Below, piece after piece: positions 16,543 through 25,672 of a stretch of 64,000 bases of DNA. Positions within the stretch are counted from its first letter, which is position 1, and each line of letters begins with the position of its first letter. Below the pieces are notes generated by a model, which made no database searches, was not told the DNA's origin, and saw nothing but the letters and a program-made list of their open reading frames with translations. This DNA is from Emticicia sp051209875 (GTDB lineage Bacteria > Bacteroidota > Bacteroidia > Cytophagales > Spirosomataceae), in the NCBI RefSeq assembly GCF_051209875.1, contig NZ_JBNTQY010000001.1, positions 3,720,001 through 3,784,000 on the forward strand, given 5' to 3'. Made by a program: the position numbers and the translations under genes.

Positions 16543-17580
16543 TCATTCAAAAAGTCTTCTTCTTACTTCTTTTGCTCCAGCACACATATTGATTAATTTT
16601 TGACGAGAAGCCCAACGAGCAGTTTGACTTAATCCACAGTCGGGAGCAACTGCCAATTTTTCGGCTGGGACATATTTTAAGCATAATTCTATTCTTTCAA
16701 TTACATCTTTTACACTTTCACAGTAATAATTTTTAACGTCAATTATACCTACAGCTACATCCATTTTTTCAGCAAATGCTGCCAATAATTCTACTTCATC
16801 AAATTCTCGATTAGCCATTTCAATATGAATTTCGTCAACATTCATATCTAAAAAATCAGGTAACATTGGGTGCAATTTTCGATAGCCAACTGGTCGCCCT
16901 TTAAAATTTCCGAAGCATAAATGTGTAGAAACCCTTGCTTTTCCTACAACCCCCTCAATGGTTCTATTAAAAATATCAACAAAACGCTTAGTATCTTCTT
17001 TGTAAGCATAACAAGACATGGAAGGCTCATCTACTGTAATTTCGGTACAACCTGCGGCAACCAAATCTTCTAATTCTTTTTTGACATAAGGTAATAGTCC
17101 TTCAGTCACATCAAAACGGTCTTTGTAGATTTTACCATCGGGCAACATTCTGCCTGAAAGAGTGTAAGGGCCTGGAACTGAGGCTTTTAAAGTATATCCA
17201 GCAGGAGCAAGTCGTTTTAATCTTTCAAATTCTTTCACAGCACCTAAGCCTTTAGGGGCGGTTAAAGGTTCAATAATTGAATGTTTTCCTCGTTGGTCAT
17301 GAGCGGGTGGACCAAATTTCCGAGTTTCTGAATGATTGGGTTCAAGCCCTTTGATGAAGCCATAAAATGATAAATTGAAATCTAGGCGAGTTTGCTCGCC
17401 ATCGGTAATCACGTCCAAACCAGCAGTAGTTTGGTCATGAATGGCAGCAATGACTGCATCTTCAATCATTTCTTCAATGTCGGCTGCTCCAAATTTATCC
17501 AAATTTTGAGAAGCAAATTCAAGCCATCCTGGAAAAGGATAACTTCCTACTACTGTAGTACGAATAGGTATAGGTTGCAT
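16543..17580 (-). CDS. MetE-like (cobalamin-independent methionine synthase family) protein
   Basis: A 345-residue single-domain protein equivalent to the catalytic C-terminal half of MetE. It has TTVVGSYPFP at the start, the TDGEQTR substrate loop, a conserved DEPSM, and zinc-ligand motifs STHLCFGN (His and Cys) and PDCGLSQT (Cys). Full MetE is about 750 residues and carries an N-terminal homologous domain, which is absent here. It could be a core-MetE methyltransferase using an alternative methyl donor. It is the last gene of the minus-strand run starting at the SDR gene, 17 bp after the DinB-like gene. Confidence 0.85.
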   Translation of the reverse strand: MQPIPIRTTVVGSYPFPGWLEFASQNLDKFGAADIEEMIEDAVIAAIHDQTTAGLDVITDGEQTRLDFNLSFYGFIKGLEPNHSETRKFGPPAHDQRGKHSIIEPLTAPKGLGAVKEFERLKRLAPAGYTLKASVPGPYTLSGRMLPDGKIYKDRFDVTEGLLPYVKKELEDLVAAGCTEITVDEPSMSCYAYKEDTKRFVDIFNRTIEGVVGKARVSTHLCFGNFKGRPVGYRKLHPMLPDFLDMNVDEIHIEMANREFDEVELLAAFAEKMDVAVGIIDVKNYYCESVKDVIERIELCLKYVPAEKLAVAPDCGLSQTARWASRQKLINMCAGAKEVRRRLFE

Positions 17581-17597
17581 ATTTTTTGAATTAACTC

Positions 17598-18047
17598 TTA
17601 ATTTGAAATAAGTCTTCGATGATAATTGATTTGCCCTAAATGATAATTAAAATGTCCAAAAAGATGAATCAGAAAATATTCATTGGAATCGTGTCCACCA
17701 TAGAATTCTTCTGTATGATTTTGTGCTAAAATTTCGTCTGAAAGTGTTGGTAAAATAGCTTTCAACATGATTCTTGTAGCTTCAATTTTAGCAATTACTT
17801 CGGCTCTTGGTACATTCTTATCTGAAAACTCCAAAGGGCGATTACGAACATAATCAGTTTTCCCCAACTGATGCCCGATGTAATGGTTGAGATTTCCCAT
17901 TAGATGCAAACAAAGATTTCCTGCAGAATTTTTGATTTCACCACGAATCATCCACAAATCGTTTTCGTCTTCGTAAGCTTCGATTTCTTTTCTGAGATTT
18001 TGTAAATCTCGGTCGTATAATTTTATTAATGATTGTAGCATTTTCAA
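17598..18047 (-). CDS. DinB-like / DUF1572 protein
   Basis: A 149-residue four-helix-bundle protein of the DinB/DUF1572 superfamily. Histidines positioned to bind a metal are visible in HLMGNLNHYIGHQLG and HLFGHFNYHLGQINYHRR. Members include thiol-dependent metal enzymes of unknown substrate, and no function can be assigned. It lies 3 bp after the GNAT gene and 17 bp before the MetE-like gene, so it is operon-internal. Confidence 0.8.
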   Translation of the reverse strand: MKMLQSLIKLYDRDLQNLRKEIEAYEDENDLWMIRGEIKNSAGNLCLHLMGNLNHYIGHQLGKTDYVRNRPLEFSDKNVPRAEVIAKIEATRIMLKAILPTLSDEILAQNHTEEFYGGHDSNEYFLIHLFGHFNYHLGQINYHRRLISN

Positions 18048-18050
18048 AAT

Positions 18051-18464
18051 TTATTCATTCAAAACAATTTCCATTTTTACGTAATCTTTCCCATTTTTTC
18101 GAACAACATCAGACACTACCTTCATACCAAATTTTTCGTATAAACTTATGGCATTTACTCTTGCACTACAAAATAGATATTTGATATTCAATAATTTAGC
18201 TTCTTTCATTAAATAATTGAGTAGTTTAGACCCATAGCCTTTTCCTTGAAAATCTTTGTCAGTTGCAAATTTTCTAAACTGCCCTTCATTTCCAAATTTA
18301 AATAATGAAATCACTGAAACTAAGCGTTCTTTTTCGTACAAACCATAGTGTAACCCATCTTCATCTTCTGGTAAAATCACAAACTCAAATGGTTTATTAG
18401 GCCACATTACTTTGTGTCTCAATGGCCAAGTTTCTGCCGCAGTGATTTCTTTTATTTCAATCAT
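18051..18464 (-). CDS. GNAT acetyltransferase
   Basis: A 137-residue GNAT-fold N-acetyltransferase. The acetyl-CoA loop is RKFATDKDFQGKGYGSKLL (Q/RxxGxG as QGKGYG), followed by CSARVNAISLYEKFGMKVV, the classic beta-6/alpha-4 region. The start at 18464 is chosen because ATGATTGA overlaps the stop of the upstream isomerase gene by 8 nt (translational coupling). A longer in-frame reading would run 120 nt further into that gene with a non-GNAT sequence. The substrate is unknown. Confidence 0.9.
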   Translation of the reverse strand: MIEIKEITAAETWPLRHKVMWPNKPFEFVILPEDEDGLHYGLYEKERLVSVISLFKFGNEGQFRKFATDKDFQGKGYGSKLLNYLMKEAKLLNIKYLFCSARVNAISLYEKFGMKVVSDVVRKNGKDYVKMEIVLNE

Positions 18465-19263
18465 TTTTTTTAGAAATGTAAGACTGAATACCATTTTTCT
18501 CATACATTTTAGCGATTCGATGGGCATGTTCATCATAAGCTGCTTCAAATAATTCAGTAGCTTTTTGAGTACCAACCAATACACCTGCGGTCAGCACTTT
18601 AGGTGGCTTGCCTGCAAGTGTTAAATATTCTGCAACTTGAGCTTTGATGCTGTTAACAAGTAATGCTCCCCCTATTGTTGAACCAGGCGAAACAGGTGTA
18701 TCTAAATTTGGTACATAAACCATCGCATCACCAACTGGAGCTCCTGTATCAAGTACTAAGTCGGCAAAATCAGAAAGTTTTTTTCCATCAGTTCGCTTAC
18801 TGGTACTTGCTTCTAAATGCTGTTTTGTAACCAGAGCCACTACTTTGATACCTTTTTTCTGAAAAATTTCAGCCATTTCAATAGGTACAACATTACAGCC
18901 TGAAGACGAAATAACAAGAGCAGTATCAATTTCGTTTATGTCAAAATTTCTTAGAATTCTATCTGCTAAACCTGACACATTTTCGAGAAACATGGCTTGT
19001 CGCTGACCATTTGCTCCCACAACGAGGTTATGAAAAGTCAAAGAAAGTTCAACAATTGGGTTAAAACCTGCAAAAGAGCCATAGCGTGGCCACATTTCCT
19101 CAACCATGATTCTACTATGGCCAGAACCAAAAACATGCACCATTCTTCCTGCCAAAATCGAATCCGAAAACCATCGAGCCGCAATTTTAATTTGTTCTTC
19201 TTGTTTTTCAACAACGTCAATGATTTGACGAGATTTATAGATGTATTCTTGGATAACACTCAT
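18457..19263 (-). CDS. SIS-domain sugar isomerase-like (UPF0309 type)
   Basis: A 268-residue protein with a SIS phosphosugar-binding domain. VHVFGSGHSRIMVEEMW is the N-terminal glycine-rich site and ALVISSSGCNVVPIEMAE is the Ser-rich phosphate-binding loop. The overall layout fits the UPF0309 family. It probably binds or isomerises a phosphorylated amino sugar. It sits 119 bp after a ROK kinase gene, so the pair could phosphorylate and then convert a sugar, which is an inference from context. Confidence 0.85.
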   Translation of the reverse strand: MSVIQEYIYKSRQIIDVVEKQEEQIKIAARWFSDSILAGRMVHVFGSGHSRIMVEEMWPRYGSFAGFNPIVELSLTFHNLVVGANGQRQAMFLENVSGLADRILRNFDINEIDTALVISSSGCNVVPIEMAEIFQKKGIKVVALVTKQHLEASTSKRTDGKKLSDFADLVLDTGAPVGDAMVYVPNLDTPVSPGSTIGGALLVNSIKAQVAEYLTLAGKPPKVLTAGVLVGTQKATELFEAAYDEHAHRIAKMYEKNGIQSYISKKND

Positions 19264-19382
19264 AGAGACTAATGGAGAATTGATAATTAAAAATTGAGAA
19301 TGTCTAAACTATTGACAAAACCCACTTCATTGAATTCAATTGTTTGGTAAATGTTATTATATAATTCTATTAATTTCGCTAA

Positions 19383-20267
19383 TTACATCAACTTTGATTG
19401 AACAAACGCTGCTGCTCCAATTGCTCCTGCCATATCACCAAAATATGCCTGAACAATTTCTGTTTTTTTACCACCTGGTCGCCATTCATATAAATCCATG
19501 AATGTCTTCAAAGGCTCATAAAGTGCATCATCGGCGAGTGTAAGTCCTCCTGCCAAAACCACCATTTCGGGAGAAAGTGCATTTGAAATTGAACTAATAC
19601 CTATGGCCAATTTTTGTATGGAAGAAAGCCATGTATATGTAGCAAAATAATCACCTTTGCGATGGGCTTCCACTAATGCCCATGTTGAAGTAAATCTTCC
19701 ATGTGTTCGGGCTTCAATCGAATAATTACCAATGGCATATTCTAAACTTCCAACCATGCCCACAATACTTGTATTGTTATCAGTAGCATTTACAGAAATA
19801 TGTCCTAAATGTCCTGCCATTTGTGAAAGTCCTTGATATAATTGTCCATTAATCAAAATTCCACCACCAACGCCTGTGCCGAGTGTGAGTAAAACTACAT
19901 TTTTCTTGTCTTTTGCTACACCAAATTTCACTTCTGCCATCAAAGCCGAGTGAGCGTCGTTTAATATATAAGTTGCCTCACCCAAATATTCGCCCCACAT
20001 AAAATTTTCTAAACCATTCAAACGATTAGGAAGGTAAGCAATACATTGATTTTGCTCATTGGGTAAACCTGGAGCAGAAAGCCCAATACCTAAAATCGGT
20101 TCTTTCAAGAAATCTTTTAGATAAATGACCATTTCCTTGACATTTTCACGCCAAGAGCCATCTCCAGTATCTTGTGTAGGGATATAGTGCTGCTTCAACA
20201 CATCACCATTTTTATTGATGATGATACCCTTAATATTTGTTCCTCCTAAATCTATTCCGATGAACAT
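19383..20267 (-). CDS. ROK-family sugar kinase
   Basis: A 294-residue ROK protein without an N-terminal HTH, so a kinase rather than a repressor. It has the phosphate-1 loop GIDLGGTNIKG, catalytic Asp in LNDAHSALMAE, and the LTLGTGVGGGILINGQL ATP/sugar motif. The usual zinc motif CxCGxxGCxE after the GH motif is absent. Here the equivalent stretch is GHISVNATDNN then GMVGSLEYA, with no cysteines. The product is a 6-phosphorylated hexose or amino sugar, but the exact sugar is unknown. Confidence 0.88.
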   Translation of the reverse strand: MFIGIDLGGTNIKGIIINKNGDVLKQHYIPTQDTGDGSWRENVKEMVIYLKDFLKEPILGIGLSAPGLPNEQNQCIAYLPNRLNGLENFMWGEYLGEATYILNDAHSALMAEVKFGVAKDKKNVVLLTLGTGVGGGILINGQLYQGLSQMAGHLGHISVNATDNNTSIVGMVGSLEYAIGNYSIEARTHGRFTSTWALVEAHRKGDYFATYTWLSSIQKLAIGISSISNALSPEMVVLAGGLTLADDALYEPLKTFMDLYEWRPGGKKTEIVQAYFGDMAGAIGAAAFVQSKLM

Positions 20268-20357
20268 AAATCTCTTGCCCCCAAATGAGGTTTTTATTGA
20301 TTTTAATTTTTTATAAATTCCTCATTTAACTGATAATGAACAAATTATAACATTTAT

Positions 20358-20396
20358 AATTCTACATTCTTAATTCATAATTCTACATTCTTAATT
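20358..20396. repeat. 18-bp direct repeat pair
   Basis: Two exact copies of AATTCTACATTCTTAATT (20358-20375, 20379-20396) separated by CAT, just before the stop of the SDR gene. The style resembles the short tandem array at 29126-29283. Confidence 0.7.
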
Positions 20397-21162
20397 AGCT
20401 TATTCCCCAGCCACCATCAACAAAAAGTGTCTGACCAGTAGTAAATTTTGAGGCGTCAGACATAAAATAAACTGCCGCTCCATCTAAGTCATTAACTTGT
20501 CCATTTCTACCGCCATCAAGTGGCTGTTTAGTTTTTATAAAATTCAAAATTGTTTCATCTTTTGATGCACGTTGAGACATCGGTGTTTCGACCAAAGCTG
20601 GTGCTAAAACATTGATGCGAATATTATTTGGAGCATAATAAGCTGCAATAGATTTTGAGAACCCTGTCACAGCCGATTTTGTAGCAGCATAAGCATGAGT
20701 CGAAAAATATTTTGGAGAAGGAAATTGTCCTAAAACTGAACTCATATTTAAGATAGAACCTCCCCTACCCAATTCCAAAAATTTTTTCACTGCTGCCTGA
20801 TTAGACAACATCAAGCTGGTCAGATTCAATTCAAATGTTTTATTCCAAGCATCTAAAGTTAATTCATGTAATGGCCCATCACCAAATTTTCGCCCACTAC
20901 CTCCTGCCACATGAAAAAGCCCATCAAAACTACCAAACTCACTGATTATCAACTCAATAGCATTTATTGCTGTATTTTCATTTGCTGCATCACCGCTCAT
21001 CGCACGAGCATTTTCGCCTAATTCTATTTCAGCAGCGACACAACTTTCTGGATTTCTTCCAACAACCACCACTTTTGCACCGTTCTTGATAAACGCTTTG
21101 GCAGCAGATATTCCTAAACCTGTTGTACCACCAATGATTACTATTTTCTTATCTTTTAACAT
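20395..21162 (-). CDS. SDR-family oxidoreductase
   Basis: A 255-residue short-chain dehydrogenase. The NAD(P) site is IIGGTTGLGISAAKAF (TGxxxGxG variant). The N-A-G position reads VAGGSG, the catalytic Ser is in ILNMSSVLG and the catalytic pair is YAATK. The C-terminal TGQTLFVDGGWGIS is typical of the classical SDR/FabG-like group. The substrate is unknown. As first gene of the minus-strand run it may act on a sugar or related alcohol handled by the ROK and SIS proteins downstream. Confidence 0.92.
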   Translation of the reverse strand: MLKDKKIVIIGGTTGLGISAAKAFIKNGAKVVVVGRNPESCVAAEIELGENARAMSGDAANENTAINAIELIISEFGSFDGLFHVAGGSGRKFGDGPLHELTLDAWNKTFELNLTSLMLSNQAAVKKFLELGRGGSILNMSSVLGQFPSPKYFSTHAYAATKSAVTGFSKSIAAYYAPNNIRINVLAPALVETPMSQRASKDETILNFIKTKQPLDGGRNGQVNDLDGAAVYFMSDASKFTTGQTLFVDGGWGIS

Positions 21163-21234
21163 TCTAAAATTACAACTTGTCTATACAAGCACAAATGTAT
21201 ATAAAGAAAACTTGTTTCCAAATTTTACAACAAA

Positions 21235-21263
21235 AAAGGTGTTGAAGAATTTTCAACACCTTT
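21235..21263 (-). terminator. Terminator after M48 peptidase gene
   Basis: An 11-bp stem AAAGGTGTTGA / TCAACACCTTT with a 7-nt loop, followed by T6 on the minus strand. It separates the M48 gene from the SDR operon. Confidence 0.82.
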
Positions 21264-21284
21264 CACAATCTTAAAAAAGAAGGA

Positions 21285-22118
21285 TCACTTTTTTAAATAT
21301 GCTTGATAATACTTTTGTGCTTGTGGCAATTGTGCTTGTAAATCGGCAATACGAGTCTCGTCAGCAGGGTGAGTAGATAGTAATTTTGGTGGTTTTTGAG
21401 ACTTGGAACCTGCTTCGGCCATTCTTTTCCAAAAATCTACAGCATTCTGAGGATTATAACCTGCCATTGACATAAAAATCAAGCCTAATTTATCAGCTTC
21501 TGATTCTTGATTTCGGCTATTAGGAAGCACAAACCCAAGCTGCGAACCAACACCTAAAACTTGACCAGCTATTTCCATCACTTGCTGATTCCCTGTTGCC
21601 ACACCAGCACCAATTGCACCTAATTGTGTGATACCCTGAGCAGCCATTGCTTGGCTCATTCGCTCACGACCGTGACTGGCGATTGCGTGTGCAATTTCGT
21701 GACCCATTACTACTGCCACACCAGCTTCATCTTTACAAATAGGCAAAATTCCAGTATAAAAACAAACTTTTCCACCTGGCATACACCAAGCGTTTAGTTC
21801 TTTACTTTGTACCAATTTAAATTCCCATTGATAGCCATCAATAACTTGGCTATAATTGTTCTGAATTAGATAGTTCTCAACGGCCGTTTTAATTCTTCCA
21901 CCCACACGAGCAACCATTTCAGCATCTTTTGCACCTGACGATACCACTTTGGATGTATCCATAAAACCCTTATATTCAGTAAAACTCATCTGAATCATTT
22001 GTTCGTTCGATACCAAACCTACAAATTGTTTACGCCCTGTCAGTGGCACTCTTTGACAAGCCCAAATCAATATTACCAGTACAATGGCAGCAATAGAAGA
22101 TTTAAAAAAAGTTTTCAT
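21285..22118 (-). CDS. M48 metallopeptidase, lipoprotein
   Basis: A 277-residue zinc peptidase of family M48 (BepA/LoiP/Oma1-like). An N-terminal hydrophobic segment ends in LIWAC, a lipobox with Cys21, so it is probably lipid-anchored in the periplasm. It has VPLTGRKQ near the mature start (typical of the family), HEIAH as the zinc/catalytic motif, and a downstream ESEADKLGL with the third zinc Glu. The likely role is envelope protein quality control. It is transcribed alone, with a terminator after it. Confidence 0.93.
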   Translation of the reverse strand: MKTFFKSSIAAIVLVILIWACQRVPLTGRKQFVGLVSNEQMIQMSFTEYKGFMDTSKVVSSGAKDAEMVARVGGRIKTAVENYLIQNNYSQVIDGYQWEFKLVQSKELNAWCMPGGKVCFYTGILPICKDEAGVAVVMGHEIAHAIASHGRERMSQAMAAQGITQLGAIGAGVATGNQQVMEIAGQVLGVGSQLGFVLPNSRNQESEADKLGLIFMSMAGYNPQNAVDFWKRMAEAGSKSQKPPKLLSTHPADETRIADLQAQLPQAQKYYQAYLKK

Positions 22119-22329
22119 TTTAATTTTTATTTAGATGTGCTTTAGACAAAATATTTGTCTTATAGTGTTACAAATATACCTTAATAAATCGGAGTTAGTG
22201 AAAATTATAGTATTTAATCATTACTTCCAAAGGATTAATTACGTATTTTTGTAAACAATATTGCTTAAAAGAATAGAAATATTGGCAATTTCATAAAAAC
22301 TTTTTCTTCAAATTTACTCTAATTTTTCA

Positions 22330-22941
22330 ATGAAAATCATCGCTATTGGCCGAAATTACGCTGAACATATCAAAGAATTGAACAACGAACGTCCTGACGA
22401 ACCTGTTATTTTCACAAAACCAGAAACAGCCATTTTGAAGGATGGAGAAGCATTTTATTACCCTGATTTTTCGCAAGATGTGCATCACGAAGTAGAAATT
22501 ATTGTCAAAATCAGTAAAATGGGGAAAAATATTGAAGAAAAATTTGCCCATAAATATTATGACGAAATTGGTATTGGTATAGATTTTACGGCAAGAGATA
22601 TTCAATCTAAACTTAAAGCGAAGGGCTTACCTTGGGATTTAGCCAAAGGATTCAATGGCTCGGCTCCAATTTCAAACTTTGTTCCAAAATCAAAATTTAC
22701 AGATTTAACCAATCTTAATTTTCATTTGGATGTCAATGGTAGCCTTCGCCAAGAAGGGAACACTTCAATGATGCTTTATCCAATTGATACCATCATTGCC
22801 TTTATTTCAAGGTATTTTACATTAAAAACTGGCGATATCATCTTTACTGGTACACCAGCAGGCGTGGCACCCGTAAAAGTAGGTGATACTTTGAGTTGTT
22901 TTATAGAAGGCGAGAAAATGCTGGAGTTTGAAGTGAAATGA
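22330..22941 (+). CDS. Fumarylacetoacetate hydrolase-family protein
   Basis: A 203-residue FAH-fold protein. It has IGRNYAEHIKE at the start, metal ligands in HHEVEIIVKI (Glu-x-Glu), GIDFTARDIQ, KGFNGSAPIS, and FTGTPAGVAPVKVGD at the C-terminus. Short members act as acylpyruvate hydrolases or oxaloacetate decarboxylases. The exact substrate is unknown. It precedes the toxin-antitoxin remnant but is not obviously linked to it. Confidence 0.92.
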   Translation: MKIIAIGRNYAEHIKELNNERPDEPVIFTKPETAILKDGEAFYYPDFSQDVHHEVEIIVKISKMGKNIEEKFAHKYYDEIGIGIDFTARDIQSKLKAKGLPWDLAKGFNGSAPISNFVPKSKFTDLTNLNFHLDVNGSLRQEGNTSMMLYPIDTIIAFISRYFTLKTGDIIFTGTPAGVAPVKVGDTLSCFIEGEKMLEFEVK

Positions 22942-22974
22942 AGTATTTTTGATAAATAATAAGTCATTAAAGCT

Positions 22975-23196
22975 GTGTCAAATGCTATTTTATTTGAAAA
23001 ATTCAGCAAATTACCTGACTATTTAAAAGTTGAGGTTTTAGATTTTGTTGAGTTTTTAGAATATAAAAAGGCATCAGAAATCCAGAAAAAACAATCTGAT
23101 GAAAAGAAAGGCCCCGTATTTGGCTATGCTAAAGGTAAATATGTAATGTCGGCTGATTTTGACGAGCCATTAGATGAATTTAAGGATTATATGTAA
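22975..23196 (+). CDS. DUF2281-type VapB-like antitoxin (GTG start)
   Basis: A 73-residue protein starting at GTG. LPDYLKVEVLDFVEFLEYKK is the DUF2281 signature, followed by a disordered linker and an acidic tail (FGYAKGKYVMSADFDEPLDE) that would wrap the toxin. It overlaps the PIN-domain gene by one base (TAATG), the standard antitoxin-toxin arrangement. The antitoxin looks intact although the toxin frame is broken. Confidence 0.85.
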   Translation: MSNAILFEKFSKLPDYLKVEVLDFVEFLEYKKASEIQKKQSDEKKGPVFGYAKGKYVMSADFDEPLDEFKDYM

Positions 23197-23559
23197 TGAA
23201 CTTACTTTTAGATACACATACATTTCTTTGGTTTACATCTGGCTCTGAAGAAGTACCTAAAAAATTAATTGATTTGATAGAAAATCCAGTTAATAAGTGT
23301 TTTGTTAGTTTAGTTCCGTTATGGGAAGTTTCAATCAAAAATTCTTTACGAAAACTAAACTTCAAAAGTAATTTTAATGACATTTTAAAAGACGTAGCAG
23401 GTAATTATTTGCCTCCAATTGAGTTTTAATCACATTTCTGCTCAAAATAAACTACAACTAATTCACAAAGACCCTTTCGATAGAATGATTATATCACAAG
23501 CTATTGTTGAAAATATGAATCTATTAAGTAAAGATGAAGTTTTTGATGAATATTTATAA
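23196..23559 (+). pseudogene. Frameshifted VapC-like PIN-domain toxin
   Basis: The reading frame opens as a PIN domain (MNLLLDTHTFLWFTSG with the first catalytic Asp, then SLVPLWEVSIKNSLRKL). It hits TAA at 23427-23429 after only 77 residues. Moving +1 at the T4 run (23424-23427) restores the canonical PIN C-terminus: EFNHISAQ, HKDPFDRMIISQAI and LLSKDEVFDEYL, ending at TAA 23557-23559. The intact protein would be about 120-121 residues. One extra T is therefore the single lesion. It could be a true inactivating mutation, phase variation or a homopolymer sequencing error. The last catalytic acid lies beyond the stop, so the 77-residue product should be inactive. Confidence 0.85.
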
Positions 23560-23605
23560 AGATACAATAATAAAACGAATTTGGTAATTTTTCCAAATAG
23601 AACAC

Positions 23606-25672
23606 ATGATAATTACACGCTTTTTAAGTTCACTTTTGCTTATTACATATTTGGTTTCGGATACTTCTTCTAATTTTGCTTTTGCCCAAAGAAGGTCGTC
23701 AAATCAAAACCAGGAATATCCAAAAGGCTATTTTATGTTTCCAATCCAACCAGGTCAACAGGCCTCATTATCTGGTGGGTTTGGAGATTTACGAACGAAT
23801 CACTTCCATGCCGGACTGGACATTAGAACCGGGGGAGCTGAAGGCTTACCTATCTATGCTGCTGCCGAAGGTTATGTTTCACGAATCAGGGTTATGCGAG
23901 GTGGCTATGGAAATGTGCTTTATATTACACACCCCAACGGTTATACAACTGTTTATGGTCACTTAAAAAATTATAATAGCCGTATTGAACAATACTTACG
24001 CCAACAAGAATATAATCAACAAACATGGGACATTGAATTAACGCCCTCTTCCGATGAAATTCTAATCAAAAAAGGTGAAATTGTTGCCATTTCTGGCAAT
24101 ACTGGTGCATCAGGCGGGCCACATTTGCATTTCGAGATTCGTGATCAATTTGAAAATGCCATTAATCCAATGAAGTTTGGTTTTTGGGAAGTACAAGATT
24201 CGCAATCGCCTGTAATTGAGCGAGTTATCTTGAAAACCTTGAATGCTTATTCTCGTGTGAATGGAGAGTTTGGACGAGTTTCGGTTGCTCCTACTCGTGT
24301 TTCAGAAGGAAATTATTCGCTTCCAACGGTCATTAAAGCTCATGGAATTGTTGGTCTCGAACTCAATACTTATGACCGCAGTCAAACTTCGCCTTTCAGA
24401 ATGGGTATTACAGAATTAGAAGTACAGGTTGATGGTATTACTACCTATAAGCTGAACTTAGAAAAAATGCCTTTTGATATTTCCAAAGATATTAACGTAC
24501 ATATCGACTATGAAATAGCTGAAACAAATGGCGTACGAATTCAGAAATGTTATGTTTCTGACGGCAATCGCCTTTCGATTTATGAAACTGACCAAAATCA
24601 GGGCAAAATCTATGTAAAAGATGGTCAATTACACCAAGTTTATATTAGAGTAAAAGATTCTTATGGCAATTCAACTAATCTGAATTTTTCGATTCAAGGT
24701 GACCAACCAAACGAAAACTTTGAAGAAGAATTGGCTGATGAGAGTAATTTCGTTGGAAATATTGCTACTTCAATTACCGAAAACACCCTTGCCATTAGAG
24801 CCAAAAACGCCAAAACAACGACAGCTATTTTGCAATACAAAGGCATTCCAAAATCAGTTCCATTATCCTATAAAAGAGGCAAAGAATCAGTCTATTTATA
24901 TGATTTAAACAAAGGAATTGCTGATTTTGTACAAGTTGAAAGTAGCTCTGAGAAAATAGGTATTAAACAAGAAATTTTACCTAAAAAAGGGCAATTCTAT
25001 GCTGAGCCTAATCTTCAAATTGATTTTGCAGATGCTTTGTATGATACTTTATATTTACGCACCTCAGTCAATGCTAATCGAATTTCCCTCAATTCTGAGA
25101 AAATTCCTTTAAAAGACTTTATCAATGTCTCTTGGACGCCTACCGGCATGGCGATTTCACCTAAAACGGGGGTTTATTATGTCAATGATGGGCGAAAATA
25201 TTTGGGTGGAACTTGGTCGGGAAACCGAATTCAATTTAAAACCAAAGAATTAGGTGATTTCCAAATCATTAGTGATTATGAAGCTCCAGCAATTCGACCT
25301 GTAAAAATTGATTCAACCGAATTACGTTTTTCTATTTCTGATGGACTTTCAGGTATCAAGAACTTTAATTGCTACGTGAATGGTCAATGGGTTTTGATGG
25401 ACTATGAATATAAGTCAAACAGGATTTGGTCAATAAAATTAGATGAATCACAAACATTTTCAGGCGATTTAAAGTTGGAAGTAACAGATAATGTAGGCAA
25501 TTTGGCCGTTTATGAGGTTAATATTGATGAATACATAGCAACCCAAAAATTAGTAAAGAAAAGTTCAAAAAAAGTATCAAAAAAGAAATCATCTAAGAAA
25601 AAACATGTCTCTAAAAGTAGGAAATCCAGCACCAAAAATTCAAGCAAAAAATCAAAACGGAAGCGTCGTTAA
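23606..25672 (+). CDS. M23 peptidase with Lys-rich tail
   Basis: A 688-residue exported metallopeptidase. It has a signal peptide (about 1-28) and an M23/LytM domain near residues 50-195 with zinc ligands in HFHAGLD (His68, Asp72) and HLHFE (His173, His175). An insert of about 30 residues sits between the usual GHL and the GxTG loop. A long beta-rich region (about 200-640) of unknown role follows. The last 40 residues are almost only Lys, Ser and Arg. The gene end overlaps the start of bcp by 68 nt, and the basic tail is encoded largely inside that overlap. It probably cuts or remodels peptidoglycan cross-links. Confidence 0.92.
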   Translation: MIITRFLSSLLLITYLVSDTSSNFAFAQRRSSNQNQEYPKGYFMFPIQPGQQASLSGGFGDLRTNHFHAGLDIRTGGAEGLPIYAAAEGYVSRIRVMRGGYGNVLYITHPNGYTTVYGHLKNYNSRIEQYLRQQEYNQQTWDIELTPSSDEILIKKGEIVAISGNTGASGGPHLHFEIRDQFENAINPMKFGFWEVQDSQSPVIERVILKTLNAYSRVNGEFGRVSVAPTRVSEGNYSLPTVIKAHGIVGLELNTYDRSQTSPFRMGITELEVQVDGITTYKLNLEKMPFDISKDINVHIDYEIAETNGVRIQKCYVSDGNRLSIYETDQNQGKIYVKDGQLHQVYIRVKDSYGNSTNLNFSIQGDQPNENFEEELADESNFVGNIATSITENTLAIRAKNAKTTTAILQYKGIPKSVPLSYKRGKESVYLYDLNKGIADFVQVESSSEKIGIKQEILPKKGQFYAEPNLQIDFADALYDTLYLRTSVNANRISLNSEKIPLKDFINVSWTPTGMAISPKTGVYYVNDGRKYLGGTWSGNRIQFKTKELGDFQIISDYEAPAIRPVKIDSTELRFSISDGLSGIKNFNCYVNGQWVLMDYEYKSNRIWSIKLDESQTFSGDLKLEVTDNVGNLAVYEVNIDEYIATQKLVKKSSKKVSKKKSSKKKHVSKSRKSSTKNSSKKSKRKRR

